A DNA stretch of 64,000 bases, from positions 39,218 through 103,217 of the forward strand of contig CAJTAL010000014.1 of the NCBI GenBank assembly GCA_910574285.1, written 5' to 3'. Under the pieces are notes generated by a model, which worked only from the letters and a program-made list of their open reading frames with translations, did no database searches and had not been told where the DNA came from. Of this stretch, positions 18,948 through 27,493 are shown in pieces. The stretch comes from Lachnospiraceae bacterium. Lineage in GTDB: Bacteria > Bacillota > Clostridia > Lachnospirales > Lachnospiraceae. How positions within the stretch are numbered: position 1 is the first letter of the stretch; every line of letters starts with the position of its first letter. Position numbers and translations under genes: made by a program.

Positions 18948-20264
18948 CTACAGCGTCCAATCCTCGAATGTATCTGCAAGCGCGCTCTGATAGCTGACCT
19001 CTTCGACGGACTCAGAAGCAACGATATCTCTGCTTCCCACTTCCGTATCATTCAGATAGTACTTCGCTTCCCCCACTTTATCTCCTTTTTTAACCGGCGC
19101 CTTTAATTTCTTCTCAACCGACACTTTCCGCTTCATTCCTTTCAGATCCGCCCCTGTCGTGTCAATATATGTAAATGGTTCCTTTTGCTCTGCCTTGACG
19201 GTTGATTTTACACCTCTTACAATCTTGACCGGCTGAACAGGCTCCGCCTTATCTTCCTGATATTTATTGCACTTTCCAAATCCATAATTACAAAGTGTGA
19301 TCGCGTCTTTGACGCGGGCTTTGCTATTTTCAGCCGCCATAATGACTGCAATCAGTTCCATATCATCCTTTTTTGCCGTAGCCGACACGCAGAATTTCGC
19401 TTTGCTGGTAGAACCGGTCTTAAGTCCGGTTGCGTATTCATATTGCCGTATCAACTTGTTTGTATTGGTCAGCCCGAACTCGGAAGTCCCTTTCTTCGTT
19501 GTATGCGTGATATTCTCCATCCAGATGGTACAGTAATCATGAATCTGCGGATATTTCGTAATCAGCTCCCGCGACATCAGCGCAATATCCCTCGCCGTCG
19601 TCATATGGCCGTCCGCATCCAGACCGTTGCAATTTATAAAATGTGTATTTGTCATCCCAAGCCCTTCTGCCCTCTGATTCATCTGTGAAACAAACTCTTC
19701 TTCATTTCCACAGATATGTTCTGCCATGGCCACACAGGCGTCATTGGCGCTTGCCACCGATATACACTTGATCATCGTATCGACCGTCTGGACCTCTCCC
19801 GGCTCCAGAAACACCTGGGAACCACCCATAGAAGCTGCATATTCCGAAGTAGTTACCTGATCCTCCAGTGTTATCTTTCCCTCATTCAGCGCGTCAAAGA
19901 TCAATAAAAGCGTCATAACCTTCGTTACACTTGCAGGAGGACGCTGAGTATCCGCATCTTTCTCGTAGATGACCTGCCCTGTAGACGCTTCCACCAGAAC
20001 TGCTGACGGTGCGCTGACATCAATCCCCCCCTGCGCCGTTTCCTCTTGTTGTGCGGTTCCTTCCTGTTCTGCCGTTTTCTCTGAGCCGCCCGCTTCCTCC
20101 TGCGCACTATTTTCTTCCTCCGTTTCTGCCTGAATCTCCGGTTCTTCAGAGCTTCCCGCCTCTTCTGGCGTCTGCGCATATAAAATCGGTTCATGCACTG
20201 ACATAGCGTATACCGGCTGCATACACAAGAAAACACTTATCAATATTGCCACAATTGATCTCAT
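18948..20264 (-). CDS. D-alanyl-D-alanine carboxypeptidase (DacF/PBP5 type)
   Basis: A secreted low-molecular-mass penicillin-binding protein that trims the terminal D-alanine of peptidoglycan pentapeptides. It has an N-terminal signal peptide (about 1-21), then a Glu/Gln/Ala-rich linker (about 33-80) longer than in most relatives. The serine peptidase domain has SVTK (nucleophile), SAN and LKTGSTSKA motifs, and a PBP5 C-terminal beta domain follows. At 438 residues it is near family length. Clostridia carry several paralogs with vegetative or sporulation roles; this one cannot be assigned to one. It stands alone as a single transcription unit. Confidence 0.92.
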   Translation of the reverse strand: MRSIVAILISVFLCMQPVYAMSVHEPILYAQTPEEAGSSEEPEIQAETEEENSAQEEAGGSEKTAEQEGTAQQEETAQGGIDVSAPSAVLVEASTGQVIYEKDADTQRPPASVTKVMTLLLIFDALNEGKITLEDQVTTSEYAASMGGSQVFLEPGEVQTVDTMIKCISVASANDACVAMAEHICGNEEEFVSQMNQRAEGLGMTNTHFINCNGLDADGHMTTARDIALMSRELITKYPQIHDYCTIWMENITHTTKKGTSEFGLTNTNKLIRQYEYATGLKTGSTSKAKFCVSATAKKDDMELIAVIMAAENSKARVKDAITLCNYGFGKCNKYQEDKAEPVQPVKIVRGVKSTVKAEQKEPFTYIDTTGADLKGMKRKVSVEKKLKAPVKKGDKVGEAKYYLNDTEVGSRDIVASESVEEVSYQSALADTFEDWTL

Positions 20265-20448
20265 ATACTGACTCCTTATAAGTCTATTGATATTATTACT
20301 ATTCTATCAGAACATAATTAAAATATGCATGTATTATATGCACTTATTTTACGATTTGCCATTTTCACACAGGCAATGATTTTAATAGAAATATGTAGTA
20401 AATTGTCGAGAAAAGGGGAGCGATAATAAAATAATATCAGACAAATTA

Positions 20449-20645
20449 TTGTTTTTTATGATAAAAAGTAGTATTATATTACTTGAGTTACATGAGAGAA
20501 ATTTCGGAGTAGAAAAATGCGAAGGTTTCTTATTGGGTATCCTGCCCGATTTTGAAACGGAAATACATATATACATTCCGTTTTCTCTACCGCCCGTATC
20601 ACGGGACATATCTTCAAAAGCAGGCCTAAGCGCCTGCCTTTTTCA
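20449..20645 (+). ncRNA. Candidate structured RNA with 12-codon ORF and intrinsic terminator
   Basis: Promoter-like TTGTTT (20449-20454), 17 nt, TATTAT (20472-20477), then about 160 nt ending in a terminator: GCAGGC, six-base loop, GCCTGC, T-run. Inside are two more hairpins: ACGGAA/TTCCGT arms at about 20555-20580, and CCCGT-ATC-ACGGG. A tiny ORF, MRRFLIGYPARF, starts at an ATG seven bases after GGAG. No gene follows directly, as the next promoter is at 20726. It could be a small RNA, a short-peptide mRNA or an attenuator-like relic. I do not recognise an Rfam class. Confidence 0.45.
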
Positions 20646-20725
20646 TGACCAATCAGCAGTGTGATCAGCGTGGGTGTGAAAAACAACTAACATATTTCCT
20701 ACGGCCCGCATTATTCTTTATACTC

Positions 20726-20754
20726 TTGACAACTATATCTTACACGTGTAATAT
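20726..20754 (+). promoter_or_regulatory. Promoter with embedded palindromic operator
   Basis: TTGACA (20726-20731), 17 nt, TAATAT (20749-20754). The spacer and start of the -10 box contain a perfect 12-bp palindrome, TTACACGTGTAA (20740-20751), a probable repressor site. It drives the gene at 20843. Confidence 0.6.
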
Positions 20755-20842
20755 ATAGTCAGAGACATCAAGCAACGAAGTATCAAACTTGCAGCGCTGC
20801 AGAGCAGCAAAGTATATGAAGATAGAATCGGAGGAAACATAT

Positions 20843-21655
20843 TTGAGTGAAAAAATTATAAAATCCTTAGCTCTCATCATTTTCATCCTGGCTGCATCCG
20901 CCGGCCTGGTCGCCATATTTTTTTCACATTTTCCGGACCATACAAAGACGCAGAAAAAAGATGTCAATACCATTGCGGAAGAAAACCCGGATACTGATTC
21001 TTATGAAAAGTCCTTATCAAAAATCCTGAATCAGGAAGCGCCAATTAAAAAGCTAGATCTTCAGATCATGGAAAACAGAGAGAACGAGCTGGTATTTCAG
21101 GCTTCTATAGATGATTTTATAGACAGCTACAACGGATATTATTGGAAAGATAAAGAAGTCCGCTATCTGTTGCCTTCCTTAGAGTGGAACGCATATCTGT
21201 ATGATAAGGCCGTCCATTCTGCTTATGAGACGTGCTGCTATATCTTTTCAAAAGACGAGGAAATCCTGCCGTTTCCGACAATTACGGTTTATGCGCCGTC
21301 GAACGGCGATTTTATACAAGAAATTACAGTTAATTTCGACGATCATAGTTATATGGACTCTTTATACGATATTTATGAAGAAATGTGTTTTTATACACTG
21401 AAGGTCTTCTTTCCGGATCTTCCGGATGAAACCCTCATTAATTTGTATACCACCCTCAATCAACTTGCATATGAGAATGTAACGACCATAAAATATACTT
21501 CCGAATCTGTACCTTGTGCATTATATTACAGGGGAAATATTGGCGTTTACCCTTATTTTGCACTTGGAGAATGCGTTCATATGTGCATAATCCCCATTAC
21601 ACAGGAATATCTGGATGAACTTCAGAGGAAGGGGACTGCAATATTTCCTATATAA
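20843..21655 (+). CDS. Membrane-anchored protein of unknown function
   Basis: About 270 residues: a short cytoplasmic start SEKIIKS, one membrane helix (about 8-27), then an extracytoplasmic acidic region rich in Tyr, Asp and Glu with no recognised domain. I place the start at the TTG at 20843, eight bases after GGAGG; upstream in-frame starts at 20789 and 20816 lack a ribosome site. The C-terminal part has a conserved-looking cysteine pair (CALYYRG and ECVHMC). It is a single-gene unit with its own operator-bearing promoter and a bidirectional terminator behind it. Function unknown. Confidence 0.6.
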   Translation: MSEKIIKSLALIIFILAASAGLVAIFFSHFPDHTKTQKKDVNTIAEENPDTDSYEKSLSKILNQEAPIKKLDLQIMENRENELVFQASIDDFIDSYNGYYWKDKEVRYLLPSLEWNAYLYDKAVHSAYETCCYIFSKDEEILPFPTITVYAPSNGDFIQEITVNFDDHSYMDSLYDIYEEMCFYTLKVFFPDLPDETLINLYTTLNQLAYENVTTIKYTSESVPCALYYRGNIGVYPYFALGECVHMCIIPITQEYLDELQRKGTAIFPI

Positions 21656-21750
21656 CTGATTCCCAATCGAGCAGGGGAGACTTTTCCCCAATCGATGCGC
21701 GTCTCGTACGCCGCCTTAGCGGCATACTCCTTCTGTACGGAGCTGTGCAG

Positions 21751-21794
21751 AAAAAAGCACCCAACGGATGTTTCTCATCCGTCAGATGCTTTTT
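21751..21794. terminator. Bidirectional intrinsic terminator
   Basis: An A-run, a long hairpin (GCACCCAACGGATG pairing with CATCCGTCAGATGC, two mismatches) and a T-run. Mirror symmetry lets it end both the plus-strand gene at 20843-21655 and the minus-strand spore-protein gene. Confidence 0.75.
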
Positions 21795-21809
21795 CTCATT
21801 CATTACTGC

Positions 21810-22013
21810 TTATTTGCCAGCCATCTGCTTTTCCTGCTGCTCGATCATCTTCTTAACCATATAACCGCCGACAGAACCGTTCTGTCTGGAAGTCAGGTCT
21901 CCGTTGTAACCTTCCGTAAGCGGTACGCCCAGTTCGTTAGCAACCTCATATTTGAACTTGTCTAATGCTCCCTTTGCTTCTGGTACTGCTGCTCTGTTTG
22001 ATGAACTTGTCAT
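21810..22013 (-). CDS. Alpha/beta-type small acid-soluble spore protein
   Basis: A 67-residue SASP that coats and protects spore DNA. It shows the family signatures ALDKFKYEVANELG, containing the GPR protease region, and LTSRQNGSVGGYMVKKMI. Start at MTSSSNR with AAAGGAGGAG upstream. Upstream the minus strand has repeated TTACAAAG units (about 22029-22085) of unknown role. This shows that the organism forms spores or descends from spore formers. A damaged tail of a second copy lies at 57670-57716. Confidence 0.93.
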   Translation of the reverse strand: MTSSSNRAAVPEAKGALDKFKYEVANELGVPLTEGYNGDLTSRQNGSVGGYMVKKMIEQQEKQMAGK

Positions 22014-22103
22014 AGTTATCTCCTCCTTTTTGTAACTTTGTAACTTTTTGATTTTGTATCTTTGTAACATTTATTTTTGTTACACCGATAGTATATGGAG
22101 GAT

Positions 22104-24134
22104 TTAGATTATTACACTAGAAGTTCCTTCATAATCTGGAAGATTCTTCATCCAGTCAATTTCTGAATTTAAAAGATCGTCTGCAGCCTCATTTGCCATC
22201 TGAAGGATCTTCGCGTCCTGATACACATCCCCAAGTTTAAAGTCCATCAGGCCGCTCTGACGGATACCGAACAGATCGCCGGGGCCGCGAAGCCTCAGGT
22301 CTTCACTGGCGATCTTAAATCCGTCATTCGATTGATTCAGAATATCCAGCCGCTCTTTCGTTTCTTTTGCTTTAGAGCTGCTCATGAAGATACAATAAGA
22401 CTGATACTGTCCTCTGCCGACTCTTCCCCTGAGCTGATGAAGCTGAGCCAGCCCGAAGCGCTCGGAATTCTCCACCATTATAACCGTCGCGTTGGGTACG
22501 TCGATCCCCACTTCGATCACCGTGGTGGAGACCAGGACCTGTATCTCGTTTCTTCCGAAACGCTCCATGATATCATCCTTCTCTGCCTGCCTCATCTTTC
22601 CATGGAGGTATGACACCGCAATTCTATCCCCCATCTCCTCCTGAAGCATGGAAGCGTAATCCGTCACGTTCTCCGCCTCCATGGTCTCACTTTCCTCCAC
22701 CATAGGGCAGATCACATAACATTGACGCCCTTCGGCAATCTGCTTTTTCATGAATGTATACGCCGTCTTCCGATATCCGGTATCTACCACACAGTTCTTA
22801 ATCGGCAGCCGGTTCGCCGGAAGCTCGTCGATCACAGAGATATCCAGATCTCCGTACAGAATGATCGCCAAAGTTCTCGGTATCGGCGTCGCGCTCATGA
22901 CCAGCACATGCGGCACACTTCCCTTTTTGGCAAAAGCCTCTCTCTGCTTTACGCCGAACCGGTGTTGTTCGTCCGTTACCACAAGCGCCAGACAATCATA
23001 ATTCACCCCTCCCTGGATCAATGCGTGGGTTCCTACGATGATCCGGGCGTAGCCGCATTCGATCCTGTCATAGGCCCTTCTCTTCTCCTTCACCGTCATG
23101 GAACCAGTTAGAAGTTCCACCTTGATCTTGATATCATAAGTCTCGAACAGCCGGGTAATCGATTCGTAATGCTGTCTTGCCAGAACCTCTGTCGGCGCCA
23201 TCATAGCTCCCTGATATCCATTCAACGCCGTGTTCATCAACGCCAGTACCGCCACAATCGTCTTCCCGGAACCTACGTCGCCCTGTACAAGCCTTGACAT
23301 CGCCGTATCTCCCGCCATATCGGCGCTGATCTCCCGCCATACCTTCTGCTGCGCTTCTGTAAGCTGATACGGAAGCCCCCGCAGAAAAGCGTCTGTTTCC
23401 TCCTTCCTTTCCATCACATACTCATTCGCAAGCTTCTCATTCTTATCCTTAAGCTTCCGAATCGACAAGATGAAGGTCAAAAATTCTTCAAATACCAGAC
23501 GCTCCCTGGCATGATAGAATACTTCCTTATCCTCCGGAAAATGAATCCCCCGAATCGCATAATTATATTCCGCCAGTCCATAACGCATCCTGATCTCTTC
23601 CGGCAGTTTCTCCGATGCCAGATCCATTCCGTCCAACGCCTGACGCACCGCCTTTGCCACGGCATTATTCGTAAGACCGGCCGTCAGGCCATAGAGCGGC
23701 TGCAACGTATTTAGTTTCTCCTCATACTTCGTAACGGGATAGAAGATCTCCGGATGCTCCATCACAAGCCCTTCTTTTCTTCGGACCACCCTTCCCCGCA
23801 GCGTGACCGCGCCGCCCTTCGCAAACGTACTGCGAAGAAACGGCATACGAAACCAGATCACTTTCAGAGTCCCTGTCAGATCCTTCACATACAGTGTTGT
23901 CACCTGCATCTTTGTACTTCCTGAAACCTGAACCCTTCCGAAAATCGCCCCGCTGACCGTCTGTGTCCGGCCTTCTTCCACTTCGCTGACCGGTACCGGA
24001 TCCTCATAGACGTCATATCCCCTTGGATAGTACCGGATCAGATCGCCCACCGTACTGACCCCGACCTTTTCGAATAATCTCTGGGTCTTCTCTCCGATTC
24101 CTTTCAATTCTTTGATACATGTCTTCTCTATCAT
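22104..24134 (-). CDS. recG: ATP-dependent DNA helicase RecG
   Basis: A 676-residue branch-migration helicase for Holliday junctions and stalled forks. It has an N-terminal wedge/OB domain, then Walker A GDVGSGKT, motif II DEQHRFGVKQRE, motif III MSATPIPRT, and motif VI QLRGRVGRG. I start it at MIEKTCIKELKGIG with AGAGG upstream instead of seven codons earlier. It is at the end of the conserved rpmB-yloU-yloV-recG order seen in Bacillus and clostridia. Confidence 0.96.
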   Translation of the reverse strand: MIEKTCIKELKGIGEKTQRLFEKVGVSTVGDLIRYYPRGYDVYEDPVPVSEVEEGRTQTVSGAIFGRVQVSGSTKMQVTTLYVKDLTGTLKVIWFRMPFLRSTFAKGGAVTLRGRVVRRKEGLVMEHPEIFYPVTKYEEKLNTLQPLYGLTAGLTNNAVAKAVRQALDGMDLASEKLPEEIRMRYGLAEYNYAIRGIHFPEDKEVFYHARERLVFEEFLTFILSIRKLKDKNEKLANEYVMERKEETDAFLRGLPYQLTEAQQKVWREISADMAGDTAMSRLVQGDVGSGKTIVAVLALMNTALNGYQGAMMAPTEVLARQHYESITRLFETYDIKIKVELLTGSMTVKEKRRAYDRIECGYARIIVGTHALIQGGVNYDCLALVVTDEQHRFGVKQREAFAKKGSVPHVLVMSATPIPRTLAIILYGDLDISVIDELPANRLPIKNCVVDTGYRKTAYTFMKKQIAEGRQCYVICPMVEESETMEAENVTDYASMLQEEMGDRIAVSYLHGKMRQAEKDDIMERFGRNEIQVLVSTTVIEVGIDVPNATVIMVENSERFGLAQLHQLRGRVGRGQYQSYCIFMSSSKAKETKERLDILNQSNDGFKIASEDLRLRGPGDLFGIRQSGLMDFKLGDVYQDAKILQMANEAADDLLNSEIDWMKNLPDYEGTSSVII

Positions 24135-24207
24135 GATTACCTCTAATATAACCAAAAAAACAAACAGAATGCCAGAATCTGTCCCTCCGACAAATATCTG
24201 GCATTAC

Positions 24208-24287
24208 AACTATATTACCTCAGCTCTTCCTTACAAAACACTTCCAGAACTATATTACCTCAGCTCTTCCTTACGGAACGCTTCCGA
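24208..24287. repeat. 40-bp tandem duplication between yloV-type gene and recG
   Basis: Two adjacent 40-bp copies (24208-24247 and 24248-24287), almost identical over the first 27 bases (AACTATATTACCTCAGCTCT and on). Each copy could form a small hairpin. No gene. Confidence 0.7.
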
Positions 24288-24304
24288 AACCGCCGCATAT
24301 CTCT

Positions 24305-26002
24305 CTATTCTACCGCAAGCACGTAATAATAGATCGGCTGTCCGCCGTAATGAGCGTCCACATCCACATCCGGGTAGAGTTCGCCTATCTCTGCAATGAA
24401 TCGCTCTGCGTCCTCTTCTTTTACTTCTTCCCCATAATACAGGCTGATTAACTCAGAATCCTCATCCACAAGCTGCGACAACAGTTCTTTCGTAGTTTCT
24501 TCAACACTTCTTCCTACCGCCTGGATTCCCGCGTCGCCGATTCCCATGATATCGCCTTCATGGATCTCTTTATCGTCAATGTGCGTATCCCTGACTGCGT
24601 AGGTGACCTGACCGGACTTCACATTCCGGATTCCTTCAAGCATCGCCTCTTCGTTCTCCCTGACATCCGCATCCGGCATAAAATTGATGACCGCGGTGAT
24701 TCCCTGGGGAACAGTCTTCGTAGGAACAACTACGATCTCCTTATCCTCCACCAGTGCTTTCGCCTGGTTCGCGGCAAGGACTATATTCTTATTATTCGGA
24801 AGGATAAATACACAATCCGCATTCACCTGGTCGATGGCATTCAGCATATCCTCCGTACTCGGATTCATCGTCTGTCCGCCTTCAATGATATGGTCGACGC
24901 CCAGCTCTTTGAATATCTCATTCATTCCTTCCCCGATCGACACCGCAATGAATCCCATCGGCTTTCTCGGCTCGCCCGACTTCTTCGCCTCTTGTCTTTC
25001 AGCCTTAAGTTCCGCTTCCTTTGCCGCCTCGCTGGCCGCCAGCTTCTCGGCGTCCTTAATCAGCTTCTCCTGATGCTCCTCACGCATATTGTCGATCTTC
25101 ATCCTCGACAATTGTCCAAATGTCAACGCTCTCTGGATCGCAAGCCCCGGATCATTGGTATGCACATGAACCTTTACCACATCGTCATCCGCCACGCATA
25201 CGATGGAATCTCCGATGGAAGAAAGATATCCCTTAAACTCTCTCTCATCCGTATCCGTGAATTCCTTCTCCGTCAGAATGATAAATTCCGTACAATATCC
25301 GAACTTAATCTCCGCCGTATCCTGCGCGGTGACCTTCGTAACTTTCTCCCCTGCTCCCGGAGCAATGGCGCTGTAGTCAATCTCTTTTCCAAGGAACGCG
25401 TCGTAAGCGCCTCTGATCACTTCCAGCAATCCCTGTCCGCCGGAATCCACCACTCCGGCTTCCTTCAATACCGGAAGCATATCCGGTGTCTTAAGAAGGA
25501 CCGCCTCGGCATGTTCGAGCACGGCCGGAAGGAATACTTCAAGATCATCCGTCTCCTCCGCCATCTCTGCAGCCTTTTCCGCAATCCCGCTGGCAACCGT
25601 AAGGATCGTACCTTCCTTCGGCTTCATGACTGCTTTATACGCCGTATCTCTTGCCCTTGCACAGGCCGCCGCAAGTCCCCGGACATCGATCTGTTTCTCT
25701 TCACGGATGGATTTGGTAAATCCCCGCAGAAGCTGTGACAGGATTACACCTGAATTTCCTCTGGCGCCCCGCAGAGACCCGGATGAGATTGCTTTCGCCA
25801 GATCTTTGATATCCGTTTCTTTAAGAGCCGTCACTTCCTTAGCCGCCGCCATGATCGTAAGCGACATATTCGTTCCCGTATCGCCGTCCGGCACCGGAAA
25901 TACATTCAGTTCATTGATATATTCTTTCTTTGCCTCAATATTCTGCGCACCTGCCAGAAACATCTTTGCAAGCATATCCACACTTATAATTTTCGTAGCC
26001 AC
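24305..26002 (-). CDS. DAK2-domain fatty acid kinase-like protein (YloV/FakA family)
   Basis: A 565-residue protein. The N-terminal DAK2 kinase domain has NVFPVPDGDTGTNMSLT and SGSLRGARGNSGVILSQLLR for nucleotide and metal binding. A middle and a C-terminal DegV-like portion (MGFIAVSIGEGMNEIFKELG, then QTMNPSTEDMLNAI) follow. FakA phosphorylates fatty acids bound to FakB carriers for phospholipid synthesis. It is preceded by the Asp23/YloU gene, the usual neighbour. A Lys/Glu-rich segment near residue 310-345 probably forms a helix linker. Confidence 0.93.
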   Translation of the reverse strand: MATKIISVDMLAKMFLAGAQNIEAKKEYINELNVFPVPDGDTGTNMSLTIMAAAKEVTALKETDIKDLAKAISSGSLRGARGNSGVILSQLLRGFTKSIREEKQIDVRGLAAACARARDTAYKAVMKPKEGTILTVASGIAEKAAEMAEETDDLEVFLPAVLEHAEAVLLKTPDMLPVLKEAGVVDSGGQGLLEVIRGAYDAFLGKEIDYSAIAPGAGEKVTKVTAQDTAEIKFGYCTEFIILTEKEFTDTDEREFKGYLSSIGDSIVCVADDDVVKVHVHTNDPGLAIQRALTFGQLSRMKIDNMREEHQEKLIKDAEKLAASEAAKEAELKAERQEAKKSGEPRKPMGFIAVSIGEGMNEIFKELGVDHIIEGGQTMNPSTEDMLNAIDQVNADCVFILPNNKNIVLAANQAKALVEDKEIVVVPTKTVPQGITAVINFMPDADVRENEEAMLEGIRNVKSGQVTYAVRDTHIDDKEIHEGDIMGIGDAGIQAVGRSVEETTKELLSQLVDEDSELISLYYGEEVKEEDAERFIAEIGELYPDVDVDAHYGGQPIYYYVLAVE

Positions 26003-26022
26003 TTCTTACGTTCCTCCTTAAC

Positions 26023-26382
26023 TTAATCGATGACCCTGACACCTTCAATATAAATATTAATCTTATCTACCGGCATTCCTGAAAATTCTTCTACCCTGTA
26101 CTTGACATTACTGATCAGATTCTCTGTAACGGCTGAAATGCTTACGCCATACGCAACAACAATATGAAAGCTAATACTGATATGATTCTCGTCTGATATC
26201 GCTACTTTGATTCCCTTGGTTAAGCTCTCCTTCTTAAGCAGGTGAACCAGCCCGTCCTTCATATTAACCGCGGCCATACCCACAATTCCAAAACATTCCA
26301 CCGCCACGGTTCCTGCATATTTTGCGACAACTTCCGGATCAATCGTGACAATACCAAAATCCGTGCTCATACATCCTTTCAT
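26023..26382 (-). CDS. Asp23/Gls24 family envelope stress protein (YloU)
   Basis: A 119-residue single-domain protein with typical start FGIVTIDPEVVAKYAGTVA, core VKVAISDENHISISFHIVV-like strands, and C-terminal VEEFSGMPVDKINIYIEGVR. The start ATG has GGAGG eight bases upstream. The family binds the membrane through partners and is linked to alkaline and cell-wall stress; in this gene position it is thought to work with the YloV kinase. It has 20-nt spacing to the FakA-like gene and is co-transcribed. Confidence 0.93.
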   Translation of the reverse strand: MKGCMSTDFGIVTIDPEVVAKYAGTVAVECFGIVGMAAVNMKDGLVHLLKKESLTKGIKVAISDENHISISFHIVVAYGVSISAVTENLISNVKYRVEEFSGMPVDKINIYIEGVRVID

Positions 26383-26466
26383 ACCCGATGCCTCCTATCA
26401 TTCCATTCTACAATCTATTAATCCATAATAATAGAAATATTATACACTTTTTTTCCCTATATTACA

Positions 26467-26499
26467 ACAAAAACTCAGATTTCAAGTGAAATCTGAGTT
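26467..26499 (-). terminator. Terminator after rpmB
   Basis: Perfect 12-bp stem (AACTCAGATTTC / GAAATCTGAGTT, loop of four) followed on the minus strand by a T-run. It separates rpmB from the downstream yloU operon. Confidence 0.85.
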
Positions 26500-26514
26500 C
26501 AACTGTCACTTCCC

Positions 26515-26703
26515 TTATGCACGTTCGACTTTTCCTGACTTTAAACAAGAAGTACAAACATACATCTTCTTTGTTCCACCATTTTCTGTCTTCACACGAA
26601 CGGATTTTACATTTGATTTCCACATCTTCGGTGTCTTTCTATGAGAGTGGCTTACGTGATTTCCAAAGTGAGCACCCTTTTCACAAATAGCACATTTTGC
26701 CAT
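26515..26703 (-). CDS. rpmB: Ribosomal protein L28
   Basis: A 62-residue large-subunit protein beginning MAKCAICEKGAHFGNHVSHS, preceded by GGAGG. It keeps the zinc-ribbon cysteines CAIC and CTSC, so it is the zinc-binding form. An upstream in-frame extension lacks homology and is not coding. It is ended by a strong hairpin at 26467-26499. Confidence 0.97.
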   Translation of the reverse strand: MAKCAICEKGAHFGNHVSHSHRKTPKMWKSNVKSVRVKTENGGTKKMYVCTSCLKSGKVERA

Positions 26704-26805
26704 GACTGCACCTCCTAACGCTCCATATATAGTCTGTCCCACAGACTCACAACACTGATATTTTAACAGATACAAGTAAGAATTGCAAGTACTATTTGAC
26801 AATTC

Positions 26806-26943
26806 TTAGCAAAAAAACAAATTGTATCCGATCAGCACACATAACATGATACATAATACTTCCACAAACATGTTCGGAAGGATCAGTGCAAGAACCATAC
26901 CTATCGCCACACAGAACAAAGCGAACCCTGCCACACGCTTCAT
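26806..26943 (-). CDS. 45-residue conserved-type membrane protein
   Basis: Reads MKRVAGFALFCVAIGMVLAL, then ILPNMFVEVLCIMLCVLIGY, then NLFFC and stop. It has two hydrophobic helices with a Pro-Asn turn and a terminal LIGYNLF motif like that of tiny membrane proteins beside ytfJ in other Lachnospiraceae (from memory, not checked). A purine-rich GGGTGAAG lies upstream of the ATG. It sits 60 nt after ytfJ on the same strand. Function unknown. Confidence 0.6.
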   Translation of the reverse strand: MKRVAGFALFCVAIGMVLALILPNMFVEVLCIMLCVLIGYNLFFC

Positions 26944-27003
26944 ATTCTTCACCCTTGCACAGGTTTTCTATATCATATGCGTCCGCCTCCGAAAAGATGA
27001 CGT

Positions 27004-27402
27004 CTATTTTTCTTCATTCTCTGCAGAATCCAGAATATCCATCACATCCTCTTCCGTCATCTTCTCCTCTTTCTTAGAACCGAAGCGATCGATCACATCC
27101 GGCACCATATCAAGAATCTTCGTCATGGTATCCTGATTCTTCACATTCACAAGCTTCGTATGTCCGTTTTGAATCACAAGCACCGCGCTCGGAGTAATCT
27201 TACCGCCAAGACCTCCGGCGCCTTTCTCTTTCTTATCCCCGTTGAACGCTCCCGCGCCCACCGCAAAAGATACATCCACCAGAGGAAGGATGATCGTATC
27301 ACCGATATGAATTGCCTCTCCTACCACCGTCTTTGATGAGATCACGCCGTCCATCCCGTGAAACAAAGCTTCTACTGTCCCTTTAAACTGATTCTCTGAC
27401 AT
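27004..27402 (-). CDS. ytfJ: YtfJ/GerW family sporulation protein
   Basis: A 132-residue protein with the family core VVGEAIHIGDTIILPLVDVSF, a Gly-rich GAGGLGGKITPSAVLVI segment and an acidic C-terminal tail. In Bacillus YtfJ is needed for normal spore germination; vegetative roles are unclear. It is preceded by the DUF2953 gene, a common pairing in spore formers. Confidence 0.92.
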   Translation of the reverse strand: MSENQFKGTVEALFHGMDGVISSKTVVGEAIHIGDTIILPLVDVSFAVGAGAFNGDKKEKGAGGLGGKITPSAVLVIQNGHTKLVNVKNQDTMTKILDMVPDVIDRFGSKKEEKMTEEDVMDILDSAENEEK

Positions 27403-27493
27403 ACATTAACCCTCCTGATTCATCACATACGCTCCGGGAATTTCTCTAATCCAGACATTTAAGAGATTCCAAAAGTATATTGATATTTATTAA

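Noticed and set aside
24560..25738. Long plus-strand open frame (392 codons) opposite the FakA-like gene
   Set aside because: It lies fully antisense to a well-conserved gene, has no domain motifs and lacks a ribosome site; it is a shadow of biased codon use.
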